From Zizania palustris (taxonomy: Eukaryota; Streptophyta; Magnoliopsida; Poales; Poaceae), in assembly GCA_019279435.1 (NCBI GenBank), contig JAAALK010000079.1:81214162-81278161 (forward strand): DNA of 64,000 bases, read 5' to 3'. The notes beneath the pieces were generated by a model. It was not told the DNA's origin, searched no databases, and saw only the letters and a list, made by a program, of their open reading frames with translations. Each line of letters opens with the position of its first letter. The first letter of the stretch is position 1. The translations under genes were made by a program, and so were the position numbers. Shown here one piece after another: positions 58,505 through 64,000 of this stretch.

Positions 58505-58983
58505 TAACTAAAAGGGATAATGAGCTTTGGCATTCACTATACCGGGTACCCGAGGGTACTGGGGGGTTATTGTGATGCAAATTGGATATCTGATGCTGAT
58601 AAGATATATGCCACAAGTGGATATGTGTTCTCACTTGGTGGTGGTGCTGTTTCCTGGAAGTCTTGCAAGCAGACCATTTTAACGAGGTCAACTATGGAAG
58701 CAGAACTCACAGCGTTGCACACCACCTCGGTTGAGGCTGAGTGGCTTCATGAACTCCTTATGGATTTACCGGTGGTTGAAAAACTTGTGCCGGCTATTTC
58801 TATGAATTGTGATAATTAGATCGTGATTATTAAGGTGAATAGTTCTAAGGATAACATGAAGTCGACTAGGCACATAAAGAGGCATTTGAAATCTGTCAGA
58901 AAAATGAGAAACTCCGGAGTGATAGCGTTGGACTATGTCCATACATCTAAAAATCTGGCAGAACAATTTACTAAGAGACTGTA
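58505..58983 (+). pseudogene. Copia RNase H
   Basis: Starts with the MSFGIHYTGY region, then GYCDANWISDADK, TSGYVFSLGGGAVSWKSCKQ and STMEAELTALHTTSVEAEWL. A TAG at 58817 replaces Gln. It ends RHIKRHLKSVRKM then AEQFTKRL and TAA. It is followed by ~590 bp of non-coding DNA and a polypurine-like TTGGTGGAGAT just before the 3' LTR. Confidence 0.85.
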
Positions 58984-59571
58984 ATGCAATGTGATAGATA
59001 TTGCATTGAGTGAGATGGGCCTGAGACCCACTTGAAGTCTATCATGGTGGTAACCTGTTCTTTGTGATCGGAGATCCCGTGAATTAGAATGGTGAAACAA
59101 GCTAGTGGTAGACTGAGAGGAAAGATCCTTAACAAGGTCCATTTCAGATGTATTTCTTTCCTAGCTGTATGGAAGGTTGGTGTTTTCACCTTAATGTGTT
59201 CCAAGTGTCTTGTTGAAGCAAAAGATGTTGTCCTATAGAACATTTTTTGAGGAACACACTTATATGAGTTCAACTGCTAGTCACAGTTTATGAGATCTGG
59301 GTAATCTCTAGATACTCATAAAAGGCCCTGGAGTGTGACTTATATGCTCCAACTAGATGGGATGCGTTTGACAACCTAGTATCAGTAAATGACTTGGATG
59401 AAACTTATTACACACAAAACTGTCAATTCAAGGCATAGTCCATTGTACAGTTGTGAATAAATGTAGTCTTTGTTCTAGGTGGATGTTCAACTTAACAGTC
59501 TCCATCGAAACACTGGTATATTAAACGCTTGAAAGGTGAGAGCATTTATGTGGCTTCGCATTGGTGGAGAT

Positions 59572-60542
59572 TGTTGGATATACACGGGCTTGTCCCATTT
59601 TGATTTATTCAATAATACGTTAAATGCAAAGGCCCACAATAATGCTACGGTACACTAAAACGTTTAGTCCCATATTGAATGTTCACATGTCTTTTGCTCA
59701 ACTTAAATAGATGGATTGATTGTGTGTCTATTGAGAAGTTGAGACAGGTTAAGGGCGTGCGCGGCGACGGTAATGGAATCGTGTTTTATCACTGTGTCGC
59801 GCCACCCTAAAATATTGCGATGACCGTTGGCCTTCCGTCTCCCTCTTTATGAGAGAGCTTAATTGCAGTGACTGTTGGCCTTCCGTCTCCCTATTCATGA
59901 GAGATCTTAATCGTGAGAACGTTGGCCTTCCGTCTCCCTATTCATGAGATATCTTAATCGCGAGACCATTGGCCTTCCGTCTCCCTCTTCATGAGCGAGC
60001 TTAATTGCGGTGACTGTTGTCTTTCCGTCTCCCTCTGCATGAGAGCTATATAAAGGGGCCAGTAGCTGGACAGAACATCCTTTTCTCTTCTTCCTCGCGT
60101 CGTTGCCTCAAACCAGCCATGTCCCAACCTTCTGCGCGCACAGAGAGTTGGGAGAGCAGGCCTCCGAAGCCACGCCCGTGATCGAGACACTTGCCGGGTG
60201 TGCGGGCGATCAGGTTTTTGGGGAGCGTCTTTCTTCCGGTGCCCGTTCGTGGGACTGCACTGTGAACAACGTCCTACATCAAGCCTCGATCGACTACATC
60301 AAGCAACACGTTATGACACTAATGTGAATGGAGAAACTGGTGCCTTGAGCATGGGTCCCTCCGCTGGGTACATCCTAGCAACTTTTGTGTTCTATCTCTT
60401 TAACTATATCGTCTTGTGTTTGATGATAAATATGTTTTAAGCTACTGCTTCGAGTAGTTTACACGTGCACATATATGTTGTCATAATAATCGCATGCTAT
60501 TTATGGATTAAATTTAACATGAAAATGCCTAAATTTCTAACA
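59572..60542 (+). repeat. 3' LTR of the Copia element
   Basis: TGTTGGATATAC to TTTCTAACA, 971 bp. Very similar to 54047-55072, with the same U3 tandem repeats and a TATA box GCTATATAAAGGG near 60046. It lacks a ~50-bp block of the 5' LTR. Confidence 0.88.
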
Positions 60543-62368
60543 CTAACTGCCTAATGCATCTCTATTGAGGAGAACAATGCATGATGAGTAGTGGCTCCAA
60601 TCTGCCACTACTTGAAGAAGATGCGGCTGTTGGTGCCACCGATGACTTGCCGAGAACAAGGGCCTCAACCACATTAAATAAACAACCTACCTATGCTTTA
60701 ATACCGTGCTAAAATTAGAATGAAAAGAGTGTATCATGTATTAAAAATGGTAAAAGCATCTGCATCTCTAAAATTGATCACTATATCGTTAACAAAGCGG
60801 AAACAAGAATATTGAATTTAATGAAATATTGGTGATAATCCAATTGCCGAAAAACTAAGGTAGTCTTCGGGTGCATTTGGTTCTAATGTAAGCTGTGAAA
60901 AAACTTATGAAAAAGCTGTTATGAGTTGTCTACTGTAGAAAAGTTGAAAGTTGTTTGGTTGAAGCTATTGTGAATTGACTATTTTTTATAACTGATATAA
61001 TTTTCATTATTATAATATTTCATACATATGTATAAATAAGAAATAGTCATGTAACTAAATAACTAAAAATATATTAGATAAATAAAAAAGTTTATAATTT
61101 ATCTCGTAAAGTGACCGGTAACTATATAGCTATCTAATGAAATTATGTGATTTAATACAAACTATAATGATGTTAAATTAATCAAGACACCTTAAATTCA
61201 TGTTATCTAATTTGTACCAAAAAATGGAAAAGCAGAAACAAAAAGCAGAAACAAAGAAGTAGGGCGTAAACTGTTTCCAAATTTGTATTAGAAAAAATTG
61301 TTTTTCGTGAGAGAAGCAGATTTGGTAAACCATATGGTTAAAACAAATTTACGACAGGAGCAAATTTTAAAAAAGCATAATCAAACACACCTTTGGAGAG
61401 TTTGCCCATCCGATAGGATACTAAGAATCTACCACGTTAAAATTAGGAGGAAGCCGAAGAGAAGACAAGCGCATCTTATAATGCATCTTTTTCCTCTTAT
61501 CTACGCTTGGTTCATAAATAAAAAATATTCTTTCAATACTCCGTAACTATCCCTATATATCATTTATAATATACTTTCTAATTAACAAAAGCCGACCAAT
61601 TTAGTTTGCACTCTTAGTATTAATCTATTAAATTTGTCTCAAAAATAAAGTTTTATGCGACGTACTAGTATTTTTTGGTGCATAAGCTATTGTGCTTCAT
61701 TAACAACGAACCATGTATCATCCAGTGCGTCAACATCAAGCTTATCGTTTCATTACTTAAATTGGTACCATTTTAATGCAAATACTATTCATATTGATCG
61801 AAATTGTATTTTATTTTCTTAAATGTGTTACCTATTACTTATATTAAGATATATATTATATTATATTCAAAGTATACACTATATTTAAGATATATATTCA
61901 AATATCAATATTTAATCATATTTTAAATATATTTATATTGATCTCACCCTAAACAGAAGTCTTGCTTTAGTATGACGAGTGATCAGTAGGTAAAGTTATA
62001 GCGATGTACAGGCTGATCAACAGCTTCAGGTTATAAGGATGATCAGCACATTTCCGTACATCCACAAAGCATGATTTGTCATAATGACATTCAAATATTA
62101 AGTACGGATTGGTAACAAAAATTGGAGGTGATTGAAGTTGGGAGAGACTTCAGCACACCAGAGATGAAATTTGGCCAAAAAAAATGCTCCCATGTTGAAG
62201 TCGTCCATTGTGGCAAACACGGAGGGGGAATACCTAAAATTTCTGGAGTGCATAACCTAAGGTTCCATAATTCAAAATTTTGATTTTCAGACAGGTTGCA
62301 CAAAGACAAGAAACCAGTTCTTGTAACCAAAAGGCAAACATCTTTCTCAGCACTTTAATCCAACATTT
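60543..62368. other. Spacer 3' of RPS2, with repeat debris
   Basis: 60703-60840 is a degenerate relative of 41897-42045. About 60869-61394 is MITE-like: its left end GGGTGCATTTGGTT resembles the reverse complement of its right end, AGGTGTGTTTGATT, with no exact target duplication. The rest is AT-rich with no supported gene. Confidence 0.45.
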
Positions 62369-64000
62369 CTACACATCTACTTTCTCGACGGGTGCCTCGA
62401 TCAAGAGCCCCTTTGTTGGCTTGGCCAAGAAGTCTGTGTACTCCTGGTATGGAGTCTTGATAAACCTTGTGTCCCTCCAAAACTCAGGAGTCAAGAAGCC
62501 ATAAGTCTTCATCAGACAATCAAAGGTAGCCTGAAAATATTGCGAAATTCAGGTTATATATAACTGCAGCCGCCACCATAATTAGGAAGTGCATTCGATA
62601 GCAATACATAATATCTACTATTCTTAACACCACAAACAGAATGATGCCTAATATACCTTGAAGAGCTTGAATGGGAACACCATAACGTTGGATTGCTATA
62701 TCGTATGAAAGATATATTCAGCTAGATACGGCATGTAGCTTTGAGCCATGACAAGGAAAAAACCTACTAGTTTTGATTAACAATCGTCCATTTAATGGCA
62801 AATGTCTATCTACTAAACTACTGATAAAGAACATTGAATTGGGAAACCAAACCAAGATGCTATAACTAGATTCCTAAATCATAATCAACAGAACTGACAA
62901 AATACTACATGTATGAAAAAGAATGTGCTGCAACACAATAGTGCTTAAAAATACTATGCACTTCAAAATCACAAAACAACAATCACAAATACATCGCAAC
63001 AATATTATAGATGTCAGAGAACAATAGTGATCCAACATGAATACTCAATGGACCAATGACAGTCCAAAAGCTTAGAAAAAGTGTAAACTTGAACATCATA
63101 ATCAGATAGGGATCCAGATTGTTGGTAACAGTACAATTTGCACAAGTGAGGCTAGTGAACCTAACAGCAGTATGAACGTCTGATATGTCAAAGCATAATT
63201 AGATACTCGCAGGCACAACACAATAAATGCACAAATTCGAAATCAATCATTCCCTATACAACAATTTTATAAAAGAAATGATGACATCTAGCTACAGATG
63301 TCCTCGTTCACTGTCATTTTTACATTACGACAGATAGCTATCAATGACCATTTTTTTCAGGAGCGGAGAAAGATTAAGATACCTTGACGAAGTTGCCGAG
63401 GGTCTTGGTGGAGCCGCGCGAAGAGGTGAAGACGTCCTCGATGCCGGCGAACTGGAGCACCTTCTTGGGCACGCGCGCCGCCACAATACCGGAACCCCTG
63501 GGCGCCGGGACCATGCGCACGGTGACGGACCCGCACTTGCCGGTGACCTTGCACGGCACGGTGTGCGGCTTGCCAATCTTGTTCCCCCAGTATCCCCTCC
63601 TGACCGGCACGACGGAGAGCTTGGCGAGGATGATGGCACCGCGGATGGCGGTGGCCACCTCCTTGGCACACTTGACCCGAGCCCGACGTGGCCGTCACCG
63701 TCGCCGACGACGACGAAGGCCTTGAACCTGGTGCGCTGCCCTGCCCGCGTCTGCTTCTGCACTGGCGTGATCTTCATCACCTCGTCCTTGAGCCCCGGCA
63801 CGAGCTGGTCCACAATCTGGTGCTCCTTGACGGGGAGCGAGTGGAGGTAGATCTCCTCGATCTTCCCAATCCTACCCTCCTTCACGAGGCGCCCGAGCTT
63901 GGTCACGGGCACCCACTTCTCCTCCTCCTGGCGAGGGCCGCGCCGCCCACCACGCCCTCCCCTGCCGCGGTCGCCCCGGCCACCGCGCCCGAACCCGCGC
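62369..64000 (-). pseudogene. RPS2: 40S ribosomal protein S2 (uS5), partial at the window edge, with a 1-bp frameshift
   Basis: Two exons are visible on the minus strand. The last exon, 62530-62369, encodes ATFDCLMKTYGFLTPEF to EAPVEKVDV and stops with TAG. The preceding exon runs from 63383 to beyond 64000, joined by an 852-bp GT..AG intron, phase 0. The N-terminal part is the RG-rich tail, then KWVPVTKLGRLVKEGRIGKI and LPVKEHQIVDQLVPGLKDEV. The S5 domains follow, with VRRGYWGNKIGKPHTVP, GSVTVRMVPAPRGSGIVAAR and KKVLQFAGIEDVFTSSRGST. uS5 sits at the mRNA entry side of the small subunit. Near 63680 one base is missing between GDGHVGLG and KCAKEVATA, which breaks the frame. It is either a real mutation or a sequence error; everything else looks intact. 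Confidence 0.88.

Larger units (their letters stand above)
54047..60542 (+). mobile_element. Full-length, defective Copia retrotransposon, 6.5 kb
   Basis: LTRs at 54047-55072 and 59572-60542 enclose gag, protease, integrase, RT and RNase H in Copia order (integrase before RT). The flanking pentamers are CCAAC and CTAAC, a target duplication with one substitution. Several in-frame stops and at least one frameshift in pol make it non-autonomous. Confidence 0.9.

Overview
The window is plant nuclear DNA, almost certainly from a grass and probably a panicoid such as the sorghum/sugarcane/Miscanthus group (the placement is inference). The signs are intron-bearing housekeeping genes with GC-rich 5' ends, abundant nested LTR retrotransposons, a miniature CACTA element with CACTCGGC-type subterminal repeats, and Tourist- and Mutator-type MITEs. 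Only four loci look like cellular genes: 40S ribosomal protein uS8/RPS15A (24.6-25.2 kb, minus), two tandem polygalacturonases (30.1-31.8 and 36.9-38.8 kb, plus), and 40S ribosomal protein uS5/RPS2 (62.4 kb to the right edge, minus, with a 1-bp frameshift as given). A fragment of a CTD-type small phosphatase lies at 34.6-34.8 kb.

Layout: 0-5 kb is a decayed minus-strand Gypsy element broken by plus-strand LTRs of a second family. 5.3-23 kb is a tandem array of a ~0.95-kb unit, about seven copies, itself invaded by a mini-CACTA, a solo LTR and a complete but dead 10.1-kb Gypsy element of Tat-like organisation. Each array unit carries a ~55-bp piece matching the first coding exon and splice donor of RPS15A, whose functional copy lies just to the right. 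23-39 kb is the gene island (RPS15A, MITE-bearing spacers, PG1, phosphatase fragment, PG2). 39-43 kb holds two inverted dispersed copies of the array unit, a Copia pol/LTR/gag junction and another LTR. 43-54 kb is a decayed LINE flanked by a ~1.1-kb direct repeat and containing a Mutator-type MITE and a 3.4-kb solo LTR. 54-60.5 kb is a full-length but stop-ridden Copia element. 60.5-64 kb is spacer followed by RPS2.

The two ribosomal genes serve translation. The paired PG genes share promoter, intron positions and all catalytic motifs, and encode secreted pectin-degrading enzymes. Almost everything else is transposon sequence. Target-site duplications readable on both sides of several insertions let the nesting order be reconstructed. 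I found no new multi-gene system. The least expected structures are the RPS15A-tagged tandem array, the apparent exon-5 gene conversion between the PG paralogs, and the head-to-tail Copia junction sharing one short LTR.
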